DNA from: Hypericum androsaemum
Taxonomy: Eukaryota; Streptophyta; Magnoliopsida; Malpighiales; Hypericaceae
Length of the DNA stretch: 64,000 nt
Assembly: GCA_963995505.1 (NCBI GenBank)
Contig: OZ023194.1
Span: forward strand, 13,016,428-13,080,427
Direction: 5' to 3'
Positions 1 to 11,174 of this stretch are shown one piece after another. Each line of letters opens with the position of its first letter. The first letter of the stretch is position 1. The notes under the pieces are model-generated. The model worked only from the letters and a program-made list of their open reading frames with translations, was not told the DNA's origin and searched no databases. The translations under genes and the position numbers were made by a program.

Positions 1-1760
1 AAATGTTTTGTGCTATTGCAAGCGGGTAGGGTTACTAGAAACCATGGGTAATCTAGATTATATTAATTAATGAACATGCCAGAGTATTTCGCTTAATAGT
101 ACAAAGCGTTGATGATATGATAGAGGTCTAGTATTTAATTTCTAGTAAATATAATTATGGTGTTAATATCTAGCTTTAAAAAAATAAATGATCAACTTGA
201 TGAGTTATCATATATTATGACTCCATTGGTTGAGATCCACTAGCTCACAAAATTGTATACTACATGAACATATACACTATAGCATCATATATGTACTTAT
301 CAACTACAAAAAATAGCATCATATATGTTTAGCAACTAAATTCGTAAGGACTTGAATGTGTTTAAAGATTTATTGAGTTTAAAGTTTACAAATGATCCTT
401 CAAACTTTACACGAGGTTGTAATACTAGGGAAATGAGGAGTAATAAAATTTTATGTATAAAAAAATCTTAAACATGTTATAATACCAGGGAAATGATGTA
501 AATCGAGGGACACTTCACATGATGTTTTCAAGTGCCAAGCTGGCAAATTACAAGAACAAGCACAAAAAAGTTTAAATCACAACTTAACATGCCAATTTTG
601 GCATTTCCTTCTATTGGCCACATTAGCTTTCCAAAGATAAGTCTTTCGAGTAAAGAAAAGTACAAGTTGGCTGTTATCGTAAGATTATATACAAGCCACA
701 TTAAGAGGCACAGATGGTTCTGACCCAATTGCTTTAAATTAATTTTTGTGAACTAATTTATGTGAACCTAGCACTATATATCTTTCAAAATGAATTTATA
801 TTTAGCAATATTAGTTTTCTGGTGTATACCACTTGTATCTGATCTATTAGACTGACTTATTCAAATTTGAGATCGGTGGAACCTTCAAAAGATGATAAAG
901 CTCTAACAACAAGTATTTTATACTGTTGTATTCCTAACGACTTGAACTCAATACCTAATTAAATTAGAACAACGCTTGTTGGTATTTTGCAATATTAGTT
1001 GGTTCAAGTAATGATAATTTTTTATATAAATAAGATTCATTTCTGAGTGTTCAGAATAGATTTTCGAAAAATATGGATTGCAAGTGGACAGTAAACTATT
1101 GTTATGGTGGCCCACATCGTAGTCCCAGAATTTCACAATCTTAGGAAACAATTTGGAATGACATATAACATGGAGACATTCAATGATTTTCCCCCTTGCG
1201 TACGACATGATATTTTGTAAAATTGGAATATCTCCTTACAGGGTCCTCAAGAGGTACCATGCAAGTAAAGTAAGTTGATGCTTAATTAAACGGGTGTAGA
1301 AATTAATTGGTTTAAATTATAGAGAGATCAATAAGTACTTAGATCATTTAGTTGGGACATTATTCTAACTTAATCAATAGATCAAATTTGAAAATGCGAA
1401 TAAACTTTGTCACCTTTCTAATATCCAGTCTGTCTCGAATATGAATTATTAAACGTAGTAGTATCAGAATACCAAATTATATAGACAAAAGAAAATTGTT
1501 TAGAGAGAGAGAAAAAAATAGTCCAAGTGGAGAGACAAAAAGTATAAATCAGTAAACAGTCCTCGTTGTTCGTGTTAATTAGTGAACACAGGATCTAAAG
1601 GAGACCGACCTCCATTAGTTAAACAAAGGAATCTTTCCTAATTATGTAAGTGCTAATTAAGTACGGGTGTCTTCATTTGAAACTTGGCTCAATTAGCTAA
1701 GGAAGGGACGATAATTTTTTTTGTAGAAACTAGTTGAAATTTGGATTTCTCCATCAAACA
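1..1760. other. AT-rich intergenic sequence, no gene seen
   Basis: This is AT-rich sequence. The open frames are all short (under 90 codons), lack recognisable motifs and overlap on both strands. I see no exon-like codon pattern, RNA gene or complete mobile element. Confidence 0.5.
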
Positions 1761-1761
1761 T

Positions 1762-1967
1762 CACGTAGTGCTTTGGTAAAACTAGATGGAAAAATTAAGG
1801 CAATGATGTGGCAAACTAAAAATTTCAATTTTGAACTCTAATCAAAAAAATACAAGTCCAAACTTTAGGGTTTACGATTTTTTAGATTATGGTTTTAATT
1901 GAGTTTTTTTAGTTTGCTAAGTTAGTATCACATAGTTCTACCAAAAAAAAAAGTTAGTATCACATAG
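1762..1967. mobile_element. Possible small fold-back (MITE-like) sequence
   Basis: The left part (a TGGTAAAACTAGATGG-like stretch, then GGCAAACTAAAAA) is roughly mirrored on the right by the reverse complement of TTTTTTAGTTTGCTAAGTTAG and CTATGTGATACTAAC. The right end carries the 15-bp string GTTAGTATCACATAG twice, about 31 bp apart. Arms are imperfect and no target duplication is clear, so this is a weak call. Confidence 0.25.
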
Positions 1968-2094
1968 AAGAGAGAAATATGACGTAGTGTTAACGTAAAA
2001 AGACCATGGTTTAAAAAGTCACTTTAGGAAACCTTGGTGACCGACTTACCATAAGTGCCACTTTAGGAAACTTCGGTTATAAAAAAAAAAGAAA

Positions 2095-2536
2095 AAAGTC
2101 CACATTAGTACCTTGTGGTATACCCCAAAATTACTTTAGTACCCTGTGGTAAAAAAACTGATCAATCGAGTCATACTTATTCCAATTAACATAAAAAAGG
2201 TCCACGGACAGCTATTCGGACCTGTCCGGCCAATTAGGCCAGCCACGTCATCAAATTTTGCTGGTGTGGCGTCACGTGGATCTCTTTCTCCCTTACCCCT
2301 CTCTTCTTCTTCTTCTTCTTCTTCTTCTTAATCTTTCTTTCTCCATCCCTCTTATCCTTGTCTTTTTGGAAGAAATAAGTTCGGTGCTCGATCCCAAATG
2401 GCCAGGCAGGTCCGGGCAGCTGCCCGTGGACCTTTTTGATGTTAATTAGAATAAGTATGACTTGATTGGTCAATTTTTTACCATAGGGTACTAAAGTAAT
2501 TTTGGGGTATACCACAGGGTACTAATGTAGACTTTT
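2095..2536. mobile_element. Fold-back MITE with long terminal inverted repeats
   Basis: The two ends are near-perfect inverted copies over roughly 120-150 bp. The left end reads AAGTCCACATTAGTACC and continues through GGTATACCCCAAAATTACTT to GGTCCACGGACAGC. The right end carries the same strings in reverse complement, up to GTAGACTTTT. The middle holds a TCT trinucleotide run (about 2302-2329). There is no coding capacity. Long arms and small size fit a non-autonomous DNA element or MITE. The superfamily is unassigned because the target duplication is masked by poly-A flanks. A related core (AGCTGCCCG) occurs in the fold-back at 29.1 kb. Confidence 0.75.
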
Positions 2537-2539
2537 CCC

Positions 2540-4050
2540 AAAAAAAATGATATTATGTTAAAAATGGGTGAAACTATATGGTACTAAAGTAAACTTTAGT
2601 CTAAAGAGTAAAATATTGAGAAAATATGGCTCGATCACAATAAAAGAAAATACTCTTTGGGTTTGAGATAAAATCCTTACGGAAATGAATAATTTTCACT
2701 CGGATACTACCCGACGTAGCATATCGGAAGTAAACTAAAAAATTTGACAACGTCTAATCAGTTCAATCTCGACCAATTCATAATTAGTCCTCGAAGATCT
2801 CCCAAATCTACAGTCAGTCATCAAAATTGTGCCAAATTCACAGTCAATCCTCTTTACCTAATTCACAATCAATATTCTAAAATTTGCCAAATTTCTAATT
2901 CAGTCCAAAAAAATTTCAAAGTCAACAGAAATCCTAAATTGGAAAAAGGGAAAAAAAATCATAAACCCCGCAACCACGATGTTACCCGTCGCCCCGGGTG
3001 GCGCTGGCGGCGCTTCTCGGTTCACCATGACTCTAGGCATGCTTCTTAGCAATGGTCGATCGTTAATCTAAAGAACAAGTTCTACATAAACAAAAGAAAA
3101 GCACCTCCAGCTCCATGCCCATATGGCTTTTCTTATTGGATCGATAACTCAGCCCAAATCCATATATCTATATAGACGAGCGACCATTTCAGCCTCAACT
3201 AATAGCCCATATTCGGGGCCCTTTGCAATAAATTGAGGGCCTTCTAAGTGGGACTTGTTTCCACCGACTTAGACCCAACCCAACAAATTATTTGGATGAT
3301 CCGAGTCAAGTTAGAGTAGGCCGAATATAAATCTTACGAACAGAAATCAGCAACTCTAGAATACGAGTCACCATCATTTGGATAAATAGAAGTCAACAGC
3401 TTGTCTCATTGCTTGCTGGTACATCAACCAGTAAGTACTTGAACTAGGATCAACCACCGCAGCTCGATTTGGACCATTTTCGAAACGTTGCTAGAAGCGA
3501 AACAGTTGTTCCGGATCTGTTATCTATTGATTGCGGGGTCTGACTAGATAGTTAATGAACCAAATTTGGAAGAACAAGCCGGTAACTAGTTGGATGCCTC
3601 CTGAACTTGAAGCTTTGAAGAGATGTTTTGACAGAAGAAACTAAAGGCGTGATCTGGTGTAATAAATTTACTGGTCATAGATTTGATTTGAGGCGTCAAA
3701 ACAGCAACAACTTACAATATGCAAGAGAGGTAAACTTGGTTGTTGTCCTGGCGTTCAAATCCATCATCCATGGTCTTGAACAGGGCAACATATAGCAGTG
3801 TCCCAAGAGGGAACCATGTGAATTCAACTTCGAGGCCCGTAAAGCGCGAAAAGCATACATTCTTTCAAGACTACTAGGGAACATTCAGAGATCTGCAACA
3901 GAATTCTGAACATTGAACAAGTTACCATTTAGAGGCAATATGAGCTCCACTTTTCTGTGAAGCAAGCCTCTACGAACAATTGCATGCAAAAAAAGGGTAA
4001 GCCTTTCATAGTCTTGCAACTAACTAACATTGGCAAATCGAAGGAATCCG
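2540..4050. other. Intergenic sequence, no gene seen
   Basis: From about 2750 to 2950 there is repetitive text built on variants of CAATTCACAGTCAATCC, which looks like a decayed repeat. A short GC-rich patch lies near 2980-3030. A 62-codon minus-strand frame near 3700-3880 has no recognised motif. No gene is supported. Confidence 0.4.
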
Positions 4051-4054
4051 AGTG

Positions 4055-4951
4055 AACCAACATTATAAACCGGAACAACGAACCAACAACACCATCACAT
4101 CTACACCGAAAACGTAGATCCTTCCGTATTCCACATCCAAAATCACCACAACCTGAATAAAGATCATAACTTTCTTCTCCCCACCAACTAGAGATCAAAA
4201 CTTTCCAGCAACTAGTACATGGTAAGACCAAATTTCTAAAGAAGGGTGTCCATATGTCGAACTATATCCAATCAACCAACAACATTAGCATAACCAATGA
4301 GAATATGCAGAATTCACCTCTTTCCGTATCGCCAAAACAATTTTACACAATAAATGATCAACAACTCCAGTTATATCACATCCAGTCGGAACAAAAGATC
4401 CCAAATTTCTTCCCACTCAGGGTTGAAGACCAAACTTTTCCACCAAGAACACATCCGAAATAGAACATGTTAAGACCAAAGTATCCACATTTCATATTAC
4501 ATATGGGGAACTATATCCAATACACCAACGACATTATTATATCCAATAAGAATACTCAAATTTCTTTAGATTCCATACCTCCGCGACAAAATTACACAAA
4601 AAAAGAACAACATTTCGAGTTATACCACATCCATGTCAGGCCTTACTGAACAAAAGGATCCCATCTTTCTGCCCGCCCCAGGCTAAAGATCATACCTTTC
4701 CACCAAGAACCCTTCAAAATTAGTTTATGGTAAGACCAAAGTTTTCAAAAAGTACCAATATGTTCCAAATTCTATCCAATAAACCAAAAACATTATTACA
4801 TCCAACAAAATGATGCAACAACAAATTTACACACAAAAAAATGAACAATATTGCGAGTGGAACCACATCCAATCTGAACAAAAGATCCCAAATTTCTTCC
4901 CACCCCGGGTTAAAGATCGAACCTTTCCACCAAGAAACCTTCAAAACTAGT
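4055..4951. repeat. Degenerate tandem array derived from the 3' end of the PMEI-domain gene
   Basis: Units begin at about 4218, 4467 and 4727 with variants of ATGGTAAGACCAAATTTC. The same string begins at 4954 inside the gene, where on the minus strand it encodes the last codons (KFGLTMY). A partial unit precedes 4218. Spacing is about 250, 260 and 227 bp. Each unit ends with variants of CCACCAAGAAACCTTCAAAACTAG, preceded by ACAAAAGATCCCAAATTTC. Units differ from each other by many substitutions and small indels, so the array is old. Each unit carries a short decayed piece of the coding 3' end followed by 3'-flanking sequence. Confidence 0.8.
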
Positions 4952-5702
4952 ACATGGTAAGACCAAATTTCTCGAGCAATTCATCCATATGAGCAACTAT
5001 AGCCAAACTATTACTCAAGACCTCCTTATAATCCTCCACCTTACTCTTAACGGAAAAGAAGTTCACACCTTCACCGCCACCACCAACCGTCTCCAGCAAC
5101 CCATCCAGGCAAGTCTCCTGGTCGGTCAACGCGGCGCTCATCCACGTCTTGATGTCGTTGACCTTCCTCGGGGTCAACACCTTCTCCCCGGGACCGACCA
5201 CCTCCATCTCGGTCAACGAGTCCTGCACCTTCCCCTTGGCCTCCCCGCAGAGCTCCAAGCAGTCCTTCAAAGCACCGGAGCTCCCATTGTTACCATTTTC
5301 GGCTAAAAGGGCATCGAAAAAGGCGGTCAAGTTGTTGACTTTCTTGATGGAGACTTGGAGGGAGAGCTTGAGGACGGATTCTGGGTCGGTCTTCGAAGAG
5401 GAGTTGAGGGAGGAGAGGCTGGAGAGGCACGTGGCTGGGTACTGAGTCACGTTACAGATGGCCCGGATCGACTCGGCCGAGTTCAGTGAGTCGTCGTCGG
5501 AGGAGGAGGAGGACTCGGATGACTCGTGGTCTAAGGCGGCCAGGGCCAGGGCTCCGAGGAGGGCCAGGAGGAGGATGGATGAGACGACAAGTATGACTTT
5601 GACTCGCTGGGAGACGACCGGTCGTTTGGGGTGTTGGGTGGTTTGGTCGTATTCTTGTACCTTGCCATAGCCCTTCATGAGGTTAAGGGACTCCATTTCC
5701 AT
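4947..5702 (-). CDS. Membrane-anchored PMEI-domain protein (pectinesterase pro-region without catalytic domain)
   Basis: Single-exon protein of 251 residues. I start it at the ATG giving MEMESLNLMKGYGKV; the open frame extends 42 codons further upstream but begins at a GTG and looks like 5' UTR. Residues 9-15 (MKGYGKV), a basic stretch and a transmembrane helix at about 35-57 match the N-terminus of group-I pectin methylesterase precursors. A Ser/Asp-rich linker follows. The PMEI fold spans about 78-245 with its expected cysteines: Cys83 and Cys92 (CNVTQYPATC), Cys148/Cys152 and Cys198. Several N-glycosylation sites are present. Canonical precursors continue into a catalytic domain of roughly 300 residues; here a TAG follows KFGLTMY. 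The protein may inhibit pectin methylesterase in the secretory pathway or wall, or may be a truncated precursor. The domain call is firm and the function is inferred. Confidence 0.85.
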   Translation of the reverse strand: MEMESLNLMKGYGKVQEYDQTTQHPKRPVVSQRVKVILVVSSILLLALLGALALAALDHESSESSSSSDDDSLNSAESIRAICNVTQYPATCLSSLSSLNSSSKTDPESVLKLSLQVSIKKVNNLTAFFDALLAENGNNGSSGALKDCLELCGEAKGKVQDSLTEMEVVGPGEKVLTPRKVNDIKTWMSAALTDQETCLDGLLETVGGGGEGVNFFSVKSKVEDYKEVLSNSLAIVAHMDELLEKFGLTMY

Positions 5703-7186
5703 TTTGGGTGTTTTGTTTGGGATGTGAGGTTGGTGGTGGCGGACATGGAAATAGGAATAAATGAGCTTCTTGTTTATTATCCAAGATGCATGTGAATGGG
5801 TCACGGGTGACATAAATTTACCAATCACAAATTCCTTTGTCCGCTGTTATTTTATTTGTCAAGATAATATCTTATACAAAATTGATTAATTTATGTTTAA
5901 ATTAATTCAAATTATATTATGCCAAAGTTTTTTGTGTCGAATTTTAATATAGTCATATTCTCGATAACTTATGGTTAAGTTACGACTGATTGGAGATAGT
6001 CAAAGGATTGAATTATTTTAACTTTTGGACTTTAAATTTTAGGAAAATATATTATTGGTTCAATCAAAAAAATATTATTGGGAGAATAATTCTATTTATA
6101 AAATATATATTTGTCTTGGACATTATTTATTGATATACCGTATTAATTGTTATCCCGATAATATAATGTGTTAGAAGGAAAAACAAACTGGTGTAAATGC
6201 TAAGATAAATGGAAATTTTAAACTATTTGATCTTTTCATATTTAGTAAGCATCGGACGAGGTTATGATTTTGTTTTTCGTTGACCTCATAAATATTGTTA
6301 AAAGAGTTCTTTTTTAAAGTAATTACCAGTTTGGTTGATTTATAAATTATAAATCGATAGTTATGTTTGGATGTAATGTGAAATATCATAAAAGTAAAAA
6401 AAAAATTAAATCAGCTATAGCTCAAAGGTAAAAAGAAGAGATTTGAAAAGTTCAGCTACAAAAATTAATAGTGCAGTACCGAGCTAACAAAAAAAAGTAA
6501 AATTTGTTTAATTTGATTGTCCGAATGACCAAATCCATGGGCAACGAAGAAGGACGCGGATTCGTATATGATCTTTTTGGTCAGTTATTCGAAAAGTCAA
6601 AATCTTGGGTCTTTCAATCAAAAATAACAACTAATTGCGTTTAGATGACTTCTAAGTCATAATATTTTCTTTAGAGTTCAAGAGTTATTTTTTTGGTCAA
6701 ATTTTATATTAAAATTAGGTCATCAAGATTCTATTTTGTACAAGTAGTGGTGGGCTAAGAATTTACTTAGGTGGGCTAAGAATTTACTATTACATATGTT
6801 GTGCAAGTAGTATAGTTATTTTTTCATGCTAATTGGGTGTGATCTTCTAGGCACTATATAGATATAGATAAAATTTATCCACTTAAAAAAAATTAATGTT
6901 ATTTTGTTTCCCGTGAATTAGGTTCAAATGACGCATTAGTCGGTTTAGAAATTAAATTTTTAAATCATTCAAATTCTTCTTTTAACGAAAACACGGTCTT
7001 AATCAACCAACGTTATATGCGGACAAGTACATCATTAGATCATTCCGGCCCAAAAAACCAATGAAAAACGAAAATATAAAATCTAATCCTGAAACTTTAT
7101 ATTTTTCCTAAAATCCTGAAACTGTTCACACTTTAGGAATGATCTAAACAAAAGGGATGATATTATATTTTTCGGAACACAAGAGA
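5703..7186. other. Upstream flank of the PMEI gene, no further gene seen
   Basis: Very AT-rich. The first ~200 bp should hold the promoter and 5' UTR of the minus-strand PMEI gene, but no clear TATA element can be fixed. The rest contains only short frames and low-complexity stretches. Confidence 0.4.
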
Positions 7187-7297
7187 TGTTGAAAATTCCA
7201 CATCGATTAAAACACGAGTGGGGGGCAATTTTATAAGTGTGGAAAAACTATCAACTCATTGCCTTAAGGTTTTGGGTTTGATATGGAGATTCTAACA
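7187..7297 (+). repeat. TRIM left LTR (nest 1)
   Basis: Begins TGTTG and ends CTAACA, followed directly by a PBS-like string. It shares the TATAAGTGT and GGATATGGAGATTCTAACA-type blocks with 16048-16158 and 32242-32353. Confidence 0.8.
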
Positions 7298-7840
7298 TGG
7301 TATGAGTTGATCCCGTGCTCATTGTTGACCTCGCACGACCCTCATTTCTCGCACTTTAGTGAAGTCAAAATCAGTGCAATCTTCGATCCGAGGTGGCAAG
7401 GGTGGAGGTACATTGAATATTGTGGGGACAATTGTCCCCCACTTAATTTTTTTTGTTTGATAACTAGGTATATTTTTTTATGTATGTTCCCACTAAAATT
7501 AAAAATTGACCTCACTAAAAAATTAATCAACTTAAAAATTGAAACTAGAATGGCCCATTACCGACTTATCATATGCTAGTCGGGCCCAAGAAAGTGTGTA
7601 TTCCAAATGTCAAAAAAGTTATCAAGTTCGAATAGAATTTGACCATATGCAAAAGAGATCTATTCCCTTTCTGAATAGAATCACCGCTGTTATATTTTGA
7701 ATTGCAGTTCCTCCTCATATAAGGAACCAACCCTAGAGCTCTCTCAAAAAAATAAAAAAGATATGAAACGAAACGTCCAACCCAAAGCAGCTTATGTTCA
7801 CTGCTTTGCTCACCAGCTTCAATTAACATTGGTAGCTGTT

Positions 7841-9377
7841 TGATGTATGGAAAATTGATAAGCAATTAAACGCACAAGCAAATAGTAGAGTGGTAAGTAA
7901 GGTTCTTAAAACTGAGGGTTGAACACGAAATCAAAAGCAAATAATTATGTGAAGCAGAAAAATTAAAGTTTTATAAGGTTGTGAAAGGTCGCAAGTAAAT
8001 AAACGAGATCGAAAATACAAATAAAAGACGAGTTGTAAATCAATGGGGATAAATGAGCACGATACCCTTATGGACTACCCATCTATGCCGAGACTATAGT
8101 TTTTATGACATTCTAACTAGTACCCGGAGTGTTCTAATGCATCTCCCTAACGCTTCCGCTCATTAGGATGACAAAACTAAGCTAGAGTAGTTCATGATTA
8201 CTAATCAACACTTCCGCTCATTAATTAGATCAAGAACTACACTAAACTCAATTATGATATTAACTCCTAGCGAGTTATCCCTTAGTATCAAAATTCTTCA
8301 TTAATACCTTAAGACATGTCAATTGACTCTTCCGTTGATTATAATACCTTCCGGTCCATTATTATCGACTAAAATCATAATATAAGTGATCAAGTTAGAT
8401 TAAGCATTAAGATCATCAATTGACAACTACTACGAAAGATAATCAAACCATAGCTAACATAGACGAGTAATCACATAATTAGGGCATCGCACTCACAAGA
8501 GAACTACTCGCTAAGCATGTTAACAAAGTACAATAGATTAACGAAGAACATGATAACAATTAACATAAAGGTAGAGATAGAGAAAGCTTAGTCGTGATGA
8601 TCAAGTCTTGCCAGTCCTTTCCCCATGCTAACTAAAATCGCGGCTTTATTAATCTCCAAAGGCTGTGTCAAGTTGCCGTCCAAAAAATGTCCTCCTCAAA
8701 CCTAAGAAACTAAGGGCTATATATAGCCAAAAGTCTAACTAAAAATTAGGAAAACCTGGAGGAGGTTAAGCTAAATTGGAAGTATTGCTGGCCAAGTAAT
8801 AATATAAAATAATATAACTTAAGTCCTAAAGCCGAAACAGGAGGCTAAAAGTCGAATATAACTAAAACAAATCGAGTCCCCGTCTAAAAGAGAAATTTGG
8901 AAAAAATCTGTCGTCGAGGACCTGGCGCCTGCCAATGGAGTTGGCGCTCGCCAGCATAACTTTCTGTAACGGACTTGGCGCCCGCCAAGTATTTGGCGCT
9001 CGCCGGGTCGCTGATTAGCTTCATTTTATCTTCATATTTTGTAGTTTTGGCCCTCTTCTACTTTGAATTTGGCTTCGACTATAAAATATGAAATGTAGAT
9101 CTTTCTTCAAGCTTTCCAACGGTATCTTATTTTATACAATCAGACACTCGAGCCAAAAGTTATGACTCTTGCAATATGGTCTCTCGAATTCACCCCTCGA
9201 ACGACCTTCATTGAGCTCTAATTTCCTACAAAATATGACGATGGGTAGAAATCCATTCCCAAACATAAATATACTAAAACGATTATAAGACTTGATATGA
9301 CATGATGAATATAACTCAAAATATGACTAAACACGCGCGAAACATATGACAAAACATGAGCGTTTACACACTCATCA
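7841..9377 (-). repeat. 3' LTR of gypsy element 1
   Basis: On the plus strand it starts TGATGTATGG and ends CTCATCA. It matches 13560-15094 throughout. A palindromic TATA stretch GGCTATATATAGCC (about 8715-8728) and a cluster of GGCGC palindromes (8922-9005) lie inside. Outer flank is CTGTT. Confidence 0.93.
8922..9005. repeat. Cluster of GC-rich short palindromes in the LTR
   Basis: Four near-palindromic 13-14-mers occur in 84 bp: CTGGCGCCTGCCAA, TTGGCGCTCGCCA, TTGGCGCCCGCCAA and TTGGCGCTCGCCG. The partner LTR has the same cluster at 14639-14722. Such GC-rich palindromes stand out in an AT-rich LTR. Function unknown. Confidence 0.8.
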
Positions 9378-11174
9378 CACCCCCACACTTATTTCCTTGC
9401 TTGTCCTCAAGTAAGGCGCATCCGACACACCCCACAATTTCATAATCTTATTAAAAGACCATGCCACGACCGAGTAGTATACTTATCTGAGCACAAGGAG
9501 TAAGAACGTGTAGACACCGCATCCTTAATGATTTAACCCAGTTTTCGCACTTAGTAGATTACACTAGAAGGTTGACCACTCAGAGGTTCAGTAATTTAAG
9601 CTCACATATATGAGTAGTCAACTACCTATCACTCGCGTACACGTCCGGGATCTCAAAGTTTCATACCTCTCACTCAGTGGTGCCTCGATAAATGCGGGGC
9701 TCATCATCAAGGGGACTTTTTATTAGGTTATAATGGGGTTAGGGTCAGGTGAGGATAATATATGTGGGAAGTAGCTAAACCACCCGGCCGAGGAGCTCAC
9801 AAAAATATTCTAGCTCTCATCTACTCTAAATACCTCACACTATATCTAATATGCACTCATTCCAAGATTACACCCAAATCTTATTGAGCACTTAGCTCGA
9901 GCCGTGCCATTTATTCACTTTCCAACCACTTTCCCAGCTTTTCACTTTCCCTCATTCAACGTTTGTTCTATTTCCAACTTTTCCATTCCCTTTTCATCAC
10001 TTTTTTTCTCCTTTCTTTTTTTTCTTTTTTTCTTTTCACTTTTTACAACCTTCCTCAATCACATCCATTCATCACATTACACATCAAAGACAACTGGTCT
10101 CGGCTTCTTTGTTGGCCTCATTTCTACCCATTTTCCCCATTGTTCATTCCCGAGCTATTCTACCAAATGAACCTTTACAATTATACTCCAAAGATAAAAA
10201 CCTAATGCTTCCTCGGACCCAAGTGATCAAAGGTGGGTAAGATTGTAGATATAGGGCTTACATATTGGCTTACATATAATATTTCAAAGAAAAATGCTTA
10301 AGCTTAACGTGTTTAAACAAGGGATATACAAGGTTTTCAGCTCTAAGGCTCTAGGCTCAAAATCAAAGATGGCCCCCGTCCTCTCATTTACACCCACACC
10401 ACCAAAACGGTACCAAGTGATGGCATGAAACTCGATGACCGGAGCAATGTAGGCACCTCATGCTATGCGGAGACGGTTGTCTCCTCTTTCGGCTCTAAAA
10501 TCTCACAATGTCACTCATCAATACCGCTAGTATAATCTACCAAGTGCAACCACTAACCTAAATAACCAAGGGTGTTGTTCCTACACGTTCCTACTCATCG
10601 TACTCAAGCTTGATTCCTAATAAGGTATGGGTTTTAACTTCTAACAAAAGTTCAAAAATTTAAAGGGGAGGTTCATCATTTGCTTTTGACAACACTTCAT
10701 TCACAAACACAAACAAACACAATCTTAAATTCAGACCTAGACTCGATCACATACGCTAAATAGAAATAAAACGCACGTTGACCCCTCCATACTTAGTGAA
10801 GACATTGTCCTCAATGTAATAGACACAAGCAAATAGCACAGCATAGAAACAAAGACCACAAGGACATAACAGACACTACGATAATAGACAATAAGAAAGG
10901 GAAGGGATGGGTAATGCCCGTCAATCGTCGGTGGGAGGCGGTGGGGAAAGTTGGTGGAATTTTGCTCTAACTGCCTTTTTGAGCAACAAAGTTTGTGTAT
11001 GGACTGGCGAATTCTGCTACAGCTTGATTTTTCTCTTTTGAAACCTCCTGCAAAGGCCAGTAAAATACTAAATGAACATAACAATACTGAAACAAATACA
11101 AAATAAAATGAAAAATTAAATACTAAATGTGCTAATTTAGAGTCGTTAGCTTAACTGTGTTACTCCCTTTGGCA
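9378..11174 (-). other. 3' non-coding region of gypsy element 1
   Basis: About 1.8 kb between the gag-protease stop and the 3' LTR. It has no frame with retroviral motifs. It aligns, inverted, with the equivalent region of gypsy element 2 (about 55.6-56.9 kb). Shared strings in element orientation include GGAGACAACCGTCT, ATGAGGTGCCTACAT and AACCTCTGAGTGGT. It contains a long tract (about 9940-10045) that is purine-rich on the element strand, and two PPT-like motifs (9376-9413 and 10780-10815). Confidence 0.8.

Noticed and set aside
2095..2536. A microRNA precursor
   Set aside because: The hairpin arms are far longer than in plant miRNA precursors and match MITE structure; no small-RNA evidence is available.
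4989..5670. Several plus-strand open frames of 70-105 codons
   Set aside because: They are antisense shadows of the PMEI-domain gene; its codon structure and cysteine pattern are on the minus strand.
9904..10205. Plus-strand frames rich in Phe and Ser
   Set aside because: They are translations of the pyrimidine tract in the non-coding region of gypsy element 1.
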